Made by a program: the position numbers and the translations under genes
In this document: in pieces, positions 18,773 through 27,240 of the stretch
How positions within the stretch are numbered: the stretch's first letter is position 1
How the letters are laid out: each line of letters begins with the position of its first letter
The notes under the pieces: model-generated
Seen by the model: the letters and a program-made list of their open reading frames with translations, nothing else
What the model was told of the DNA's origin: nothing
Databases searched by the model: none
Origin: Anaerobacillus alkalidiazotrophicus
Lineage (GTDB): Bacteria; Bacillota; Bacilli; Bacillales_H; Anaerobacillaceae
Direction of reading: 5' to 3'
NCBI RefSeq assembly: GCF_001866055.1
Contig: NZ_MLQS01000017.1
Span: 588,008-641,971 of the forward strand
DNA: 53,964 nt

Positions 18773-19049
18773 GGACACACCTCTAATCTCTTAAATGAAT
18801 AAAGAACAAGTATAACACTTATAAATTGAGTAAATAAATGTTAAAATAAAAGGACAACTTATTAACTAAACATATCACTTTATACTTGATTTCATTCCTT
18901 TTTTTTAAGGAAGCAAAAAAAAAGTTTGAAAATAGCTGTTAAGATTCAGTGTCTACACTTTAGGTTGCTTGGATCATTATGGCGCGAAGACTTTTCTTAT
19001 TCTAAAGAAATAATGTAATTTTTGCATCGCATATAATTTCCATTCTGAA
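18773..19049. other. Intergenic region between yjbE and mecA promoter
   Basis: It contains only a small hairpin TTCCTT-TTTT-AAGGAA near 18895-18912 and AT-rich sequence. No gene is seen. Confidence 0.5.
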
Positions 19050-19077
19050 TTGATTTATCATAGAATAGAAGTATAAT
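19050..19077 (+). promoter_or_regulatory. Promoter of mecA
   Basis: TTGATT, a 16-base spacer and TATAAT give a good sigma-A match. The implied leader is about 200 bases long, longer than usual, and I see no known riboswitch in it. Confidence 0.5.
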
Positions 19078-19283
19078 ATATGAAAAGGAATTGCTTCATT
19101 TGTACTAATATAAAATGTGTTGAAAATAAGATGAGAATAGAGCCGGAAGGTTGTATAAGTATACTTGTTTTTGGAACATCCTTTTAAAAGGAAAGTAATT
19201 GGGATAGGGTTAAGCTGTGCGCTCTCTAGGGGAAAAGCATGTCCCTTCCGTCATTTAAATTTGCAAGAAGGGAGAGTAGAATT

Positions 19284-19949
19284 ATGGAGATAGAAAGACT
19301 GAATGAGTCAACAATCAAGTTTTTTATCACGTATAAGGACATAGAAAATCGCGGCTTTGATCGAGAGGAAATTTGGTATAATCGTGAACGAGGCGAGGAA
19401 CTATTTTTCGAAATGATTAATGAAGCTAATGACCAGGGAAATTTTGAGTTAGAAGGTCCTTTGTGGATCCAAGTTCAAGCTCTTGATAGGGGTTTAGAAA
19501 TTATCGTTACTAGAGGCCAAATAACTGACGGTAACGTGAGATTAGAAATACCTGTTTCTAATGACCAAACTAACTTACCTGTAGATGAAAATATTGAAGA
19601 TATGCTTGATGAGAATTTTGTAAACAATAAAGATCTTCAAGAAGATGAGGAGCCAGAATTATTAGATCTTGTTATTGGCTTTGATGATTTTGAAGACATA
19701 ATTTCATTAAGTCATCATATAGAAGTAAGAGGGTTTAATAATGCTCTTTATCACTTTGAAAATAAATATTATTTGTTTGTTATGTTTACTGATGAATTTC
19801 CAGAAGATGAGCAAGACGATATACTAAGTCAAATTTTAGAGTTTGGCTATGAGTCAGAAATTACGATTCACCGTATCCAAGAGTATGGCAAGGAAATCAT
19901 AGCAGACGAATCATTACAAGAGTTACGTAAAAAGTTTGATAAAAAATAG
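19284..19949 (+). CDS. mecA: MecA adaptor protein for ClpC
   Basis: MecA brings substrates such as ComK to the ClpCP protease. The 221-residue protein has the N-terminal substrate domain starting MEIERLNESTIKFFITYKDI, a Glu/Asp-rich linker (about 95-130) and a C-terminal ClpC-binding domain (about 130-218) containing FDDFEDIISLSHH and ALYHFENKYYLFV. AAGGGAGAGTAG supports the ATG at 19284 rather than the in-frame ATG at 19239. Order after spx and yjbE matches B. subtilis. Confidence 0.95.
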   Translation: MEIERLNESTIKFFITYKDIENRGFDREEIWYNRERGEELFFEMINEANDQGNFELEGPLWIQVQALDRGLEIIVTRGQITDGNVRLEIPVSNDQTNLPVDENIEDMLDENFVNNKDLQEDEEPELLDLVIGFDDFEDIISLSHHIEVRGFNNALYHFENKYYLFVMFTDEFPEDEQDDILSQILEFGYESEITIHRIQEYGKEIIADESLQELRKKFDKK

Positions 19950-19960
19950 AACTGACTTTT

Positions 19961-20063
19961 AAAGAAAGGGTCAGGCACTTCCTCTAAAGAAAATGTGAAC
20001 ACAATGATAATGAAATTTCATTATTTTCACTAAAATTTAGGAAGCGTCCCCTTTTTTTCTTTT
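19961..20063. repeat. Hairpin element after mecA
   Basis: AAAGGGTCAGGCACTTCC and its imperfect complement GGAAGCGTCCCCTTT lie 60 bases apart, with an inner palindrome ATAATGAAATTTCATTAT. The T-run at the right end would allow termination of mecA. The GGGTCAGGCACTTCC arm resembles a dispersed Bacillus repeat. Confidence 0.5.
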
Positions 20064-20111
20064 TTATTAAAAATAAGGGACTACGTTTTCTAATGAGTGA
20101 ATTGAGAATAC

Positions 20112-20230
20112 GGCCAGCTCCAATGCTTGCTAGTTTGGCCACGGTATCTTTTTAGAAGACTAAAGTGAGTTTAGGAAAGTATTCTATTGATTCTCGCTCA
20201 TGACAAATCCGCTTGTGCTTTTTTTGTTAC
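20112..20230 (+). repeat. Degenerate modular cassette
   Basis: GGCCAGCTCCAATGCTTGC at the left and CTCGCTCATGACAA followed by CCGCTTGTGCTTTTTTT at the right resemble the ends of the cassette family (CTAGCTCCAG; GCTCGTGACCAAGG, CGCTTGCGCTTTTCTT) with many changes. Orientation is the same as that of the intact copies. Confidence 0.4.
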
Positions 20231-20279
20231 CTTCATAGTAATAAATGTATTTTTAATATTTATAAGGAAGGTAAAGATT

Positions 20280-21791
20280 ATGAAAAAGAAACTTCAAATA
20301 CTATTGTTTTTATTAATTATTGGGATCGTTCTATACTTAACGAAAGATTACTGGGAAGGTTGGATAGTTGGGGGAGTAAGTATACTTTTTTCACTATCTG
20401 CATTCTTTATTGCAATTGTAATCTTTTTAGAAAATCGTCATCCATCAAGAACTGTAACATGGTTAATGGTTCTTGCTGTTTTTCCAGTTTTAGGTTTCTT
20501 CTTTTATTTAATGTTTGGTCAAAATCATCGTAAAATGAAGACATTTACGGAAAAAGCGATTTTGGATGAACAAGCTCTACACTTAATTGAAGGAAATAAA
20601 CCATTAAATGAGAATGAATTAGGTAAAATGGGTGAAGATCAACAGCTCCTATTTCGACTTGCCCATCGGTTAGCCAACAATCCTATATCTTTTTCAACGG
20701 AAACAAAAGTTTTAACAGATGGGAAAGAAACGTTTACCCACATATTAAAGGCGATAAACGATGCTACAAATCATATTCATATGGAATATTACATCGTTAG
20801 AAGTGATGAGATTGGAAATGAGATAAAAAATATATTAATTAAGAAGGCGAAAGAAGGAGTTAATGTTCGTTTTCTTTATGATGCAGTCGGCTGCTTTCAA
20901 TTACCCAAAACCTACATTGATCAGTTAAAAGAGGCAGGAGTAAAAATGGTACCATTTGCTCCTGTTAAAATGCCATTACTAAACCATAAAATAAATTACC
21001 GAAATCACCGTAAAATTATAGTGGTAGATGCCCAAATTGCTTTTGTTGGGGGCCTGAATATCGGAGATGAATATTTAGGTAAAAACCAATACTTCGGTCA
21101 TTGGCGCGACACTCATTTATTTGTAAAAGGTGAAGCTGTTCGTTCACTGCAGCTTATTTTTTTGCGTGACTGGTATTATATGACAAAAGAAACCTTGTTG
21201 AAGCAGAGTTATCTGTCTCCAGATCTGCCGAATGTAGAACGTTTAGGTGGAGTACAAATGATTGCTAGTGGACCAGATACGCGCTGGGAAGTAATCAAAA
21301 AGTTATTTTTCTCTATGATTACTTCTGCAAAAAAATCAATTTGGGTCGCATCACCCTATTTTATTCCAGATGACGATATCCTTTCTGCTTTGAAAATAGC
21401 AGCGTTAAGTGGTGTAGACGTGCGTATTCTAGTTCCTAATCGACCTGATAAAAAAATTGTTTTTTATGCATCTCGTTCTTATTTTCCTGAACTACTAGAG
21501 GCGGGGGTCAAAGTCTATGAATACAATCGGGGATTTATGCATAGTAAAATTCTAATTGTTGATAGTGAAATTGCTTCGATTGGAACAGCGAATATGGATA
21601 TGAGGAGTTTTCATTTAAACTTTGAAGTAAACGCCTTTTTATATAAAACTAAAAGTGTCCATACCCTTGTTAGTGATTATATCTACGATATGGAACATTC
21701 TACGATCATAAGTTATGAACAGTTCCAAAAACGTTCCATATTTAACCGAATTGTAGAGTCTACATCAAGGTTATTATCACCTATGCTCTAG
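20280..21791 (+). CDS. cls: Cardiolipin synthase
   Basis: It joins two phosphatidylglycerols to make cardiolipin at the membrane. The 503-residue protein has two N-terminal membrane helices (about 5-22 and 28-60) and two phospholipase D HKD motifs: HRKIIVVDAQIAFVGGLN (about 243) and HSKILIVDSEIASIGTANMD (about 420). AAGGAAGG precedes the ATG at 20280; the upstream in-frame extension to 20187 overlaps the degenerate cassette. It is monocistronic with its own terminator. This gene is not in this place in B. subtilis. Confidence 0.95.
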   Translation: MKKKLQILLFLLIIGIVLYLTKDYWEGWIVGGVSILFSLSAFFIAIVIFLENRHPSRTVTWLMVLAVFPVLGFFFYLMFGQNHRKMKTFTEKAILDEQALHLIEGNKPLNENELGKMGEDQQLLFRLAHRLANNPISFSTETKVLTDGKETFTHILKAINDATNHIHMEYYIVRSDEIGNEIKNILIKKAKEGVNVRFLYDAVGCFQLPKTYIDQLKEAGVKMVPFAPVKMPLLNHKINYRNHRKIIVVDAQIAFVGGLNIGDEYLGKNQYFGHWRDTHLFVKGEAVRSLQLIFLRDWYYMTKETLLKQSYLSPDLPNVERLGGVQMIASGPDTRWEVIKKLFFSMITSAKKSIWVASPYFIPDDDILSALKIAALSGVDVRILVPNRPDKKIVFYASRSYFPELLEAGVKVYEYNRGFMHSKILIVDSEIASIGTANMDMRSFHLNFEVNAFLYKTKSVHTLVSDYIYDMEHSTIISYEQFQKRSIFNRIVESTSRLLSPML

Positions 21792-21821
21792 TTTTTTGAG
21801 AAGAAACTAGAGCTATATTTT
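21786..21821 (+). terminator. Terminator of cls
   Basis: CTCTAGTTT and AAACTAGAG form a stem that begins inside the last codons of cls, followed by CTATATTTT. A repeat cassette starts right after. Confidence 0.75.
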
Positions 21822-21823
21822 AC

Positions 21824-22010
21824 ATAATCAGAATTAATAAATTTCTAACTTGGAAACTGTCTAGCTTCAGCGCCCTATCGACTAGAAAGCTTCCTTCGTC
21901 TCGTCTACGATAAGTCGAGAACGAAAGTCTAACGACTTTCGACTCTCCTATATCTCACTCGACTCAGTCCAGCTTATTACGTCTAGAGCTGCGGCGCTTG
22001 CGCTTTTCTT
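21824..22010 (+). repeat. Modular cassette repeat, copy 3 (module A)
   Basis: Nearly identical to 134-312, including the CGAAAGTC-TAAC-GACTTTCG hairpin; differences are a few substitutions and a small deletion near the right end. It is again in plus orientation and follows a terminator. Confidence 0.8.
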
Positions 22011-22157
22011 TCTATGCTAGTTTTTAATGGACTTTTTTGAAATAAATCGGTATGAGATATTCATTTTCTGTAATAAAGTCCAAACTTAGGGTAGATTGCT
22101 ATTTCAATAGTTGATAAACTAGTAGAAACTATACTATGTAAAATGGAGTGATGTTTT

Positions 22158-23333
22158 TTGCTAGTAGCGTTAACAAAACAGGGATCGCTTTTTTCCTTAG
22201 CAAATAAATCTTTTAGTAAACAAGAATTAATTAAATTAAGAGAAAAAACAATCTTCTTATGCCCTGTATGCAAACAAGAAGTCGTTTTAAAATTAGGAGA
22301 AAAGCTTGCTTGGCACTTTGCTCATAAGAAAAATGATCGTTGTCATGATGAAATGGAGGGTGAAACAGAATATCATTTAAACGGGAAAAAGCTACTATAT
22401 GAATGGCTTAAAAATCAAGGTTTTGATGTTCATCTTGAAGCATACATAAAAGAGGCGAAACAACGACCAGATTTATTAGTTCATTTCAAAAAAAAATCCT
22501 ATGTGATTGAATTTCAATGTGCAAAAATTTCTCCAGAAATTTTTTTAAAAAGAACAAATACTTACCGAAAATATAATTATATACCTATATGGATTTTAGG
22601 AGGAAATCAATTAATTAGGATTAAAAATAATTTCTTTAAGCTTAATTCGTTTCATTTTCTTTTTGTGTATCGCTCACTAACAAAGAATAACGCTGTCCAA
22701 CTGCTAAGTTTTTGTCCTCAAAATAAACAATTTGCTAAATTAACGAATATTTCTCCTCTATCAGTTAATCGATCTTTTTCCTTTCCTACATTTTATCCAC
22801 TTAGAAATTTTCATTTTTATGATATTTTTCAAGATTATCATCAATTCGTTCCAAAAGAGATATGGCTAAACTCAAAAAGCTATTGGCGACAGCATCGATT
22901 AAGATTGACTCATTCAGAACAATACGTAAAAGACTTATATTATCGTAAAGGACATCCCCTAATTTTATTTCCCTCTGAAGCAGGTATACCAACTCCATTC
23001 TACTATTTTATTGAATCTCCAACCTATATATGGCAAAGTTGGATATTAGAAACTTTTGTTACCAACAGAAAAGTCGGTGAAAAAATACATTATACATTAA
23101 TATTGCGTGCATTTAACACAGCATTACAGAAAGGTGTATTTCGAATTCGAGTGATGCCTTTGATTGAAAATGGAAGTTACAATTGTGCTCTTCAATGCTA
23201 TTTACACTTTTTATGTAAATTGAATGTTTTGATAACGAAAGACGGACAAATATTTATTAAAAAGAGAGATATAGCATACCCTAAAAATTTAGAACAAGCA
23301 TTAAAAAAAGACGAAGAACTTGGAGTAATTTGA
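22158..23333 (+). CDS. coiA: CoiA-like competence protein
   Basis: A 391-residue protein of the CoiA family, which acts with RecA during recombination of transforming DNA. A zinc-finger-like start (FLCPVCKQEVVLK, then WHFAHKK at about 52) precedes a nuclease-like core with QRPDLLVHF and YVIEFQCAKIS (about 105-125) and WILGGNQ. The C-terminal half is weakly conserved. It starts at TTG 22158 after GGAGTGATG. It sits between mecA and pepF, as yjbF does in B. subtilis. Confidence 0.88.
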   Translation: MLVALTKQGSLFSLANKSFSKQELIKLREKTIFLCPVCKQEVVLKLGEKLAWHFAHKKNDRCHDEMEGETEYHLNGKKLLYEWLKNQGFDVHLEAYIKEAKQRPDLLVHFKKKSYVIEFQCAKISPEIFLKRTNTYRKYNYIPIWILGGNQLIRIKNNFFKLNSFHFLFVYRSLTKNNAVQLLSFCPQNKQFAKLTNISPLSVNRSFSFPTFYPLRNFHFYDIFQDYHQFVPKEIWLNSKSYWRQHRLRLTHSEQYVKDLYYRKGHPLILFPSEAGIPTPFYYFIESPTYIWQSWILETFVTNRKVGEKIHYTLILRAFNTALQKGVFRIRVMPLIENGSYNCALQCYLHFLCKLNVLITKDGQIFIKKRDIAYPKNLEQALKKDEELGVI

Positions 23334-23781
23334 ATTAGCGATAAAATCGTATTTTAAGTATAAAATCTACATGTTCAGTGGATTTAAAAGTCGTTTTGAA
23401 CAAGGATACAGAAATGAACGTTGGTGTCAACAGGAGAGATGAAGAGTAAAAAGGTAATGATTATATTCGTGCCCGATGAGAGAAGAAATGAGTGATAGCA
23501 GTCACGTGAGAAAGCGAAACGTGCCCGGAGTTATACTGAATATAAGAAGTCGGTAACACGCACCAATCGCTCCCCATTTGTTATCTATTAATGAAGCGGC
23601 AACCTACGTTCGATTCATAACTTGTTTTACCGAATTGTATTAATAATAGTAAAGAATAGTCCAAATAATTACTTCGGTAATGGTAATATTTTTCTGAGAA
23701 AAAAGGATTAATTCTATAAAGTAACGAAGAATATATATATTAAATCAGTATGTTTTTTGTACTATATGGAGGTGCGACTAT
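23334..23781. other. Unassigned intergenic region before pepF
   Basis: There are 448 bases with no gene. CGTGCCCG occurs twice (near 23470 and 23520), and CACGT and ACGTG flank GAGAAAGCGAA, which could pair. I recognise no RNA family. The pepF ribosome site AGGTG lies at the end. Confidence 0.4.
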
Positions 23782-25602
23782 ATGTCAGATCAAACAAAAA
23801 CGAAACAGCTTCCAAAGCGTGAGGAGATCCCGGTAGAAAGAACTTGGGATGTGGAAGCGATCTTTTCAACTGATGAAGCTTGGGAAAAAGAATTTAATGA
23901 ATTAAAGTCTGAAATGCCTAAAATACAAGAATTTAAAGGGAAATTAGAAATAAGTAGTGATCAGTTATATCAATGTTTAAAATATCAAAATGAGTTAAGC
24001 ATGCGCTTAGGGAAGTTGTATGTTTATGCTCATTTAAAAAGTGACTCAGATACAACAAATTCGTTTTATCAAGGTTTAAACGACAGGGCTTCAAATCTAG
24101 CCACACAATTTAGTAATTATTCATCGTTCATTATTCCAGAATTATTAAGTATACCAGAAGAAAAAATTGCTCAATTCGTCGCTGAGAATGATGACTTGAA
24201 AATCTACAAGCACGCATTAGATGAAACGAATCGTCAGAGACCACATGTGTTATCTGAAAGTGAGGAAGCAATATTAGCTCAGGTAAGTGAAGTGACAGCA
24301 AGTTCTTCTAATACATTTGGAATGTTAAACAATGCTGATCTAAAGTTCCCTACAATTAAAGACGAAAACGGAGAAGAGATAGAAGTTACTCATGGACGTT
24401 TTATACGCTTCATGGAAAGCAGTGATCGTCGAGTAAGAGAAGATGCGTTTAAAGCGATTTACGAAACGTATGAGAAATATAAAAATACGTTAGCTAGTAC
24501 ATTAAGTGGAAATGTAAAGAAAAATTTATTTAATGCTAATGTGAGAAATTATCAATCGGCACGTCAAGCAGCCCTAGATAATAATAATATACCTGAAGTT
24601 GTTTATGACCAATTAGTTGATACAGTTAATGATCATTTACACTTATTACATCGTTACGTTGCCCTACGAAAAAAGGCTTTAGATCTAGATGAAATCCATA
24701 TGTATGATTTGTACACGCCAATTATTAAGGACGTAAAAATGGAAGTGACTTATGAAGAAGCCAAGGACCTTGTAATAAAAGGTGTTGAGCCACTTGGAGA
24801 AGAATACGTTAATATCATTAAAGAAGGCTTTGAAAAACGTTGGGTTGATATAGAAGAAAATGTTGGGAAAAGAAGTGGAGCTTATTCTTCTGGAACATAT
24901 GGAACAATGCCTTACATTTTAATGAATTGGCAAAATAACATAAATAATCTATTTACGTTAACACATGAATTCGGTCATTCTGTTCATAGTTATTACTCAA
25001 GAAAAACTCAGCCATATCATTATTCTGGATATTCAATTTTTGTAGCAGAAGTTGCTTCAACTTGCAATGAAGCGTTACTTAATGATTATTTATTAAAAGT
25101 AACAGAAGATAAGAAAAAGAAACTATACTTATTAAATCATTTCCTTGAGGGATTTAGAGGGACGGTATTCCGCCAAACGATGTTTGCAGAGTTTGAGAAA
25201 TTAATTCATGAGAAGGCTGGAAATGGAGAACCGCTAACTCCTGAATTACTTTCGAAGACATATTATGAATTAAATAAAAAATATTTTGGTGACAACATTA
25301 TTCTTGATGATGAGATTGCAATGGAATGGGCAAGGATTCCCCATTTTTATTACAATTTCTACGTTTATCAATATGCAACTGGATATAGTGCTGCGACAGC
25401 ACTATCAAAACAAATTCTAGAGGAAGGAAACTCAGCTGTCACTCGTTATATAGATTTCTTAAAGGCTGGTAGCTCAGATTATCCAATTGAAATATTAAAG
25501 CGTGCTGGTGTAGATATGACTAGTTCAAATCCTATTAAGGAAGCCTTAACAGTGTTTGAAAAAACGCTAAATGAAATGGAACAATTATTGTTTGATAAGT
25601 AA
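23782..25602 (+). CDS. pepF: Oligoendopeptidase F
   Basis: A cytosolic M3 zinc peptidase that degrades peptides of about 6-20 residues. The 606-residue protein has the HExxH site in LTHEFGHSVHSYY (about 395), and the third ligand Glu in AEVASTCNEALL. The N-terminal extension through about 110 and the oligopeptidase F domain (112-185) fit the family. TATGGAGGTG precedes the ATG. Overproduction of YjbG (PepF) affects sporulation in B. subtilis. Confidence 0.96.
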   Translation: MSDQTKTKQLPKREEIPVERTWDVEAIFSTDEAWEKEFNELKSEMPKIQEFKGKLEISSDQLYQCLKYQNELSMRLGKLYVYAHLKSDSDTTNSFYQGLNDRASNLATQFSNYSSFIIPELLSIPEEKIAQFVAENDDLKIYKHALDETNRQRPHVLSESEEAILAQVSEVTASSSNTFGMLNNADLKFPTIKDENGEEIEVTHGRFIRFMESSDRRVREDAFKAIYETYEKYKNTLASTLSGNVKKNLFNANVRNYQSARQAALDNNNIPEVVYDQLVDTVNDHLHLLHRYVALRKKALDLDEIHMYDLYTPIIKDVKMEVTYEEAKDLVIKGVEPLGEEYVNIIKEGFEKRWVDIEENVGKRSGAYSSGTYGTMPYILMNWQNNINNLFTLTHEFGHSVHSYYSRKTQPYHYSGYSIFVAEVASTCNEALLNDYLLKVTEDKKKKLYLLNHFLEGFRGTVFRQTMFAEFEKLIHEKAGNGEPLTPELLSKTYYELNKKYFGDNIILDDEIAMEWARIPHFYYNFYVYQYATGYSAATALSKQILEEGNSAVTRYIDFLKAGSSDYPIEILKRAGVDMTSSNPIKEALTVFEKTLNEMEQLLFDK

Positions 25603-25649
25603 CCTTGGGCTTCTATTAATTTGGTATGATAATTAAGTTTTGATTATAG

Positions 25650-25722
25650 AAAAAAGACTGTTAGTTAAGAGCTTGATCGTCATTTGCACGAAACCAAAAG
25701 CTTATACCGACAGTCTTTTTTC
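25650..25722. terminator. Bidirectional terminator between pepF and the small membrane gene
   Basis: AAAAAAGACTGT and ACAGTCTTTTTT are perfect partners at the two ends, with an inner AAGAGCTT/AAAGCTT pairing. It sits between converging genes. Confidence 0.75.
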
Positions 25723-25741
25723 AACTAATTTTTCAATCTTC

Positions 25742-25918
25742 TCATGAAAATCCACGAAAACGTCTTCGTTCATTATAACAGTGTACTGTGAATAATATTG
25801 AAAGTAATAATAGTGGTGCAGCTATCCAAATTGGTATAAAATACAATAAACTTAAAATGAAAATTCCAAAAGTTATGAAGGTGAATAGAAGACCAATAAA
25901 AAACATGACCTGATACAC
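25742..25918 (-). CDS. Small two-helix membrane protein (yizD position)
   Basis: A 58-residue frame starting GTG after GGTGAG. Two hydrophobic stretches (FFIGLLFTFITFGIFILSLL and IWIAAPLLLLSILFTVH) are followed by a short basic tail (YNERRRFRG). An ATG four codons inside is an alternative start. It lies between pepF and roxS on the opposite strand, where B. subtilis has yizD; I cannot confirm homology. Function unknown. Confidence 0.6.
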   Translation of the reverse strand: MYQVMFFIGLLFTFITFGIFILSLLYFIPIWIAAPLLLLSILFTVHCYNERRRFRGFS

Positions 25919-26051
25919 TAATGTCTCACCATCCCTAAATATTGTTTATCTCAATCGTAAAGGGCAGTAACCCCCTATTACTAAAGTAAAACTTACTAAA
26001 TTCCTATGATAGGGAGGGACGAGTTATTCATAAAAGTTAATCGTGAATATT

Positions 26052-26069
26052 TTGTGAAATACTTCACGA
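26052..26069. promoter_or_regulatory. Rex-type operator upstream of roxS
   Basis: TTGTGAA-ATAC-TTCACGA matches the Rex operator pattern TTGTGAANNNNTTCACAA with one mismatch. It lies about 28 bases before the roxS -35 box. Rex is a repressor released by a high NADH/NAD+ ratio. Fnr sites (TGTGA-N6-TCACA) look similar, so Fnr is an alternative. Confidence 0.6.
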
Positions 26070-26079
26070 AATGGTTGAA

Positions 26080-26108
26080 TTTCTTACAAAAAAGAGGTAA
26101 ATTATAAT
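26080..26108 (+). promoter_or_regulatory. Promoter of roxS
   Basis: TTTCTT, a 17-base spacer and TATAAT. The poor -35 and good -10 suit an activator-dependent promoter such as one driven by ResD. Confidence 0.6.
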
Positions 26109-26114
26109 TGTGAA

Positions 26115-26260
26115 CAAGATCACATAACTCCCCCTAAGTTTATGTGAATGAAATCACAAACCCCTTTTAAAAGTTTTAATCCCTTTTATTACTGTGTACG
26201 GAAAACCTTGACAATTAATGAATGCAATGAAGGCTAGGTCTCCCCAACCTAGCCTTTTTG
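26115..26260 (+). ncRNA. roxS: RoxS/RsaE family regulatory RNA
   Basis: Known in B. subtilis as a redox- and nitric oxide-responsive sRNA encoded beside yjbH that represses central metabolism and respiration mRNAs through C-rich loops. The features here are a 5' hairpin in which ATCACATAA pairs with TTATGTGA and exposes CTCCCCCTAAG; a second unpaired AACCCCTTTT; and an intrinsic terminator (AAGGCTAGGT with ACCTAGCCTT) whose loop holds TCCCC. The position between a small yizD-like gene and yjbH is conserved. The RNA would be about 145 nt, somewhat longer than that of B. subtilis. The 5' end is estimated from the -10 box. Confidence 0.82.
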
Positions 26261-26304
26261 CGTGTATTCGTATAAGGTTTTTTTGTCTTAGTATCACCTT
26301 GTCA

Positions 26305-27237
26305 TTACAACTCACCAACATAACGCCAGAACGTTCCATACTTAACAGGGACACGCTCTACGATTTGACGCAATACAAGTTTCTTCATTTCCTTTTCAAC
26401 TTCTTCAATTGTTAAATCATAAACGACTGCTATTTCCTTTGAGGCAACAAAATTATGGTACTTTAAAAAATCTTCAAGAAAAACAGATGGAGAAGGAATG
26501 AGTTCTTCATGATACATCTCTTCAAGGACTTTCACATAAACGTCAAAATTATATAACCCTTTTACCATGAGACCTTCATCTTCCACGTTATTATTGAACA
26601 CTACAAGTGTTGGAAAACACTCTACACCCATTTCTTTTGTTGTTTTTAAATCGCATTGAAGTGCTTTAATTGCTCCTCTTGAATGAAGGTCCTTTTTAAA
26701 TTCAACTAGATCTAAGCCTTCGATACTTTCAGCGCACTCTAATAGGACTTCTTCTTTAGCGATATTTTGTTTGGCTAAAAACATAAGTTCACGTAGTTTC
26801 CGTAAGTATTTCATACCAATCTGCTTACCTTGAAGTTCTGATGCTTTAATAGCTATAGAAGCTGCAAAGGGGGTCGAAATTGGGTTTTCTAGCCAAATGT
26901 CACCATCACAAGACATTCCTGTTCTACTTGCTGTTTTTTCCCATGCATTTGCTTTTTCTTTATTGGACGTTTTGTTTTGACAGCACTGTAACTTTGCACC
27001 AATTACATAGCGTATTTTAAAATAATGATAATAGTAAGTTTGTAACTTTTTAAGAATTGGCTCAAGTGCCCAACATTCTGGACAGAGGGGGTCTATAAAA
27101 GTATAAATTTCTAATGGTTTGTTTTTAGGTTTAATAGGTTGTAAATGCACTTCATCAGATCCGCATAACCCAAATTCGTCATTGCAATTGGAGTCAGAGT
27201 CATTGAAAGACAATGTAGATCCCTCCTTTTCGTTCAT
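26305..27237 (-). CDS. spxH: YjbH (SpxH) adaptor for Spx degradation
   Basis: YjbH delivers Spx to ClpXP in unstressed cells. The 310-residue DsbA-like protein has CPEC in FIDPLCPECWALEP (about 55) and a Cys-bearing N-terminal leader (SNCNDEFGLCGSDEV) resembling the zinc-binding region of B. subtilis YjbH. The C-terminal part (about 235-310) looks like a winged domain. AAAGGAGGG precedes the start. It follows the haemoglobin gene by three bases, forming a yjbI-yjbH operon. Its target Spx is encoded at 17596. Confidence 0.93.
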   Translation of the reverse strand: MNEKEGSTLSFNDSDSNCNDEFGLCGSDEVHLQPIKPKNKPLEIYTFIDPLCPECWALEPILKKLQTYYYHYFKIRYVIGAKLQCCQNKTSNKEKANAWEKTASRTGMSCDGDIWLENPISTPFAASIAIKASELQGKQIGMKYLRKLRELMFLAKQNIAKEEVLLECAESIEGLDLVEFKKDLHSRGAIKALQCDLKTTKEMGVECFPTLVVFNNNVEDEGLMVKGLYNFDVYVKVLEEMYHEELIPSPSVFLEDFLKYHNFVASKEIAVVYDLTIEEVEKEMKKLVLRQIVERVPVKYGTFWRYVGEL

Positions 27238-27240
27238 TCT

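Noticed and set aside
26218..26415. Plus-strand frame across the roxS terminator and yjbH end
   Set aside because: It overlaps the sRNA terminator and the antisense of yjbH, and has no ribosome site.
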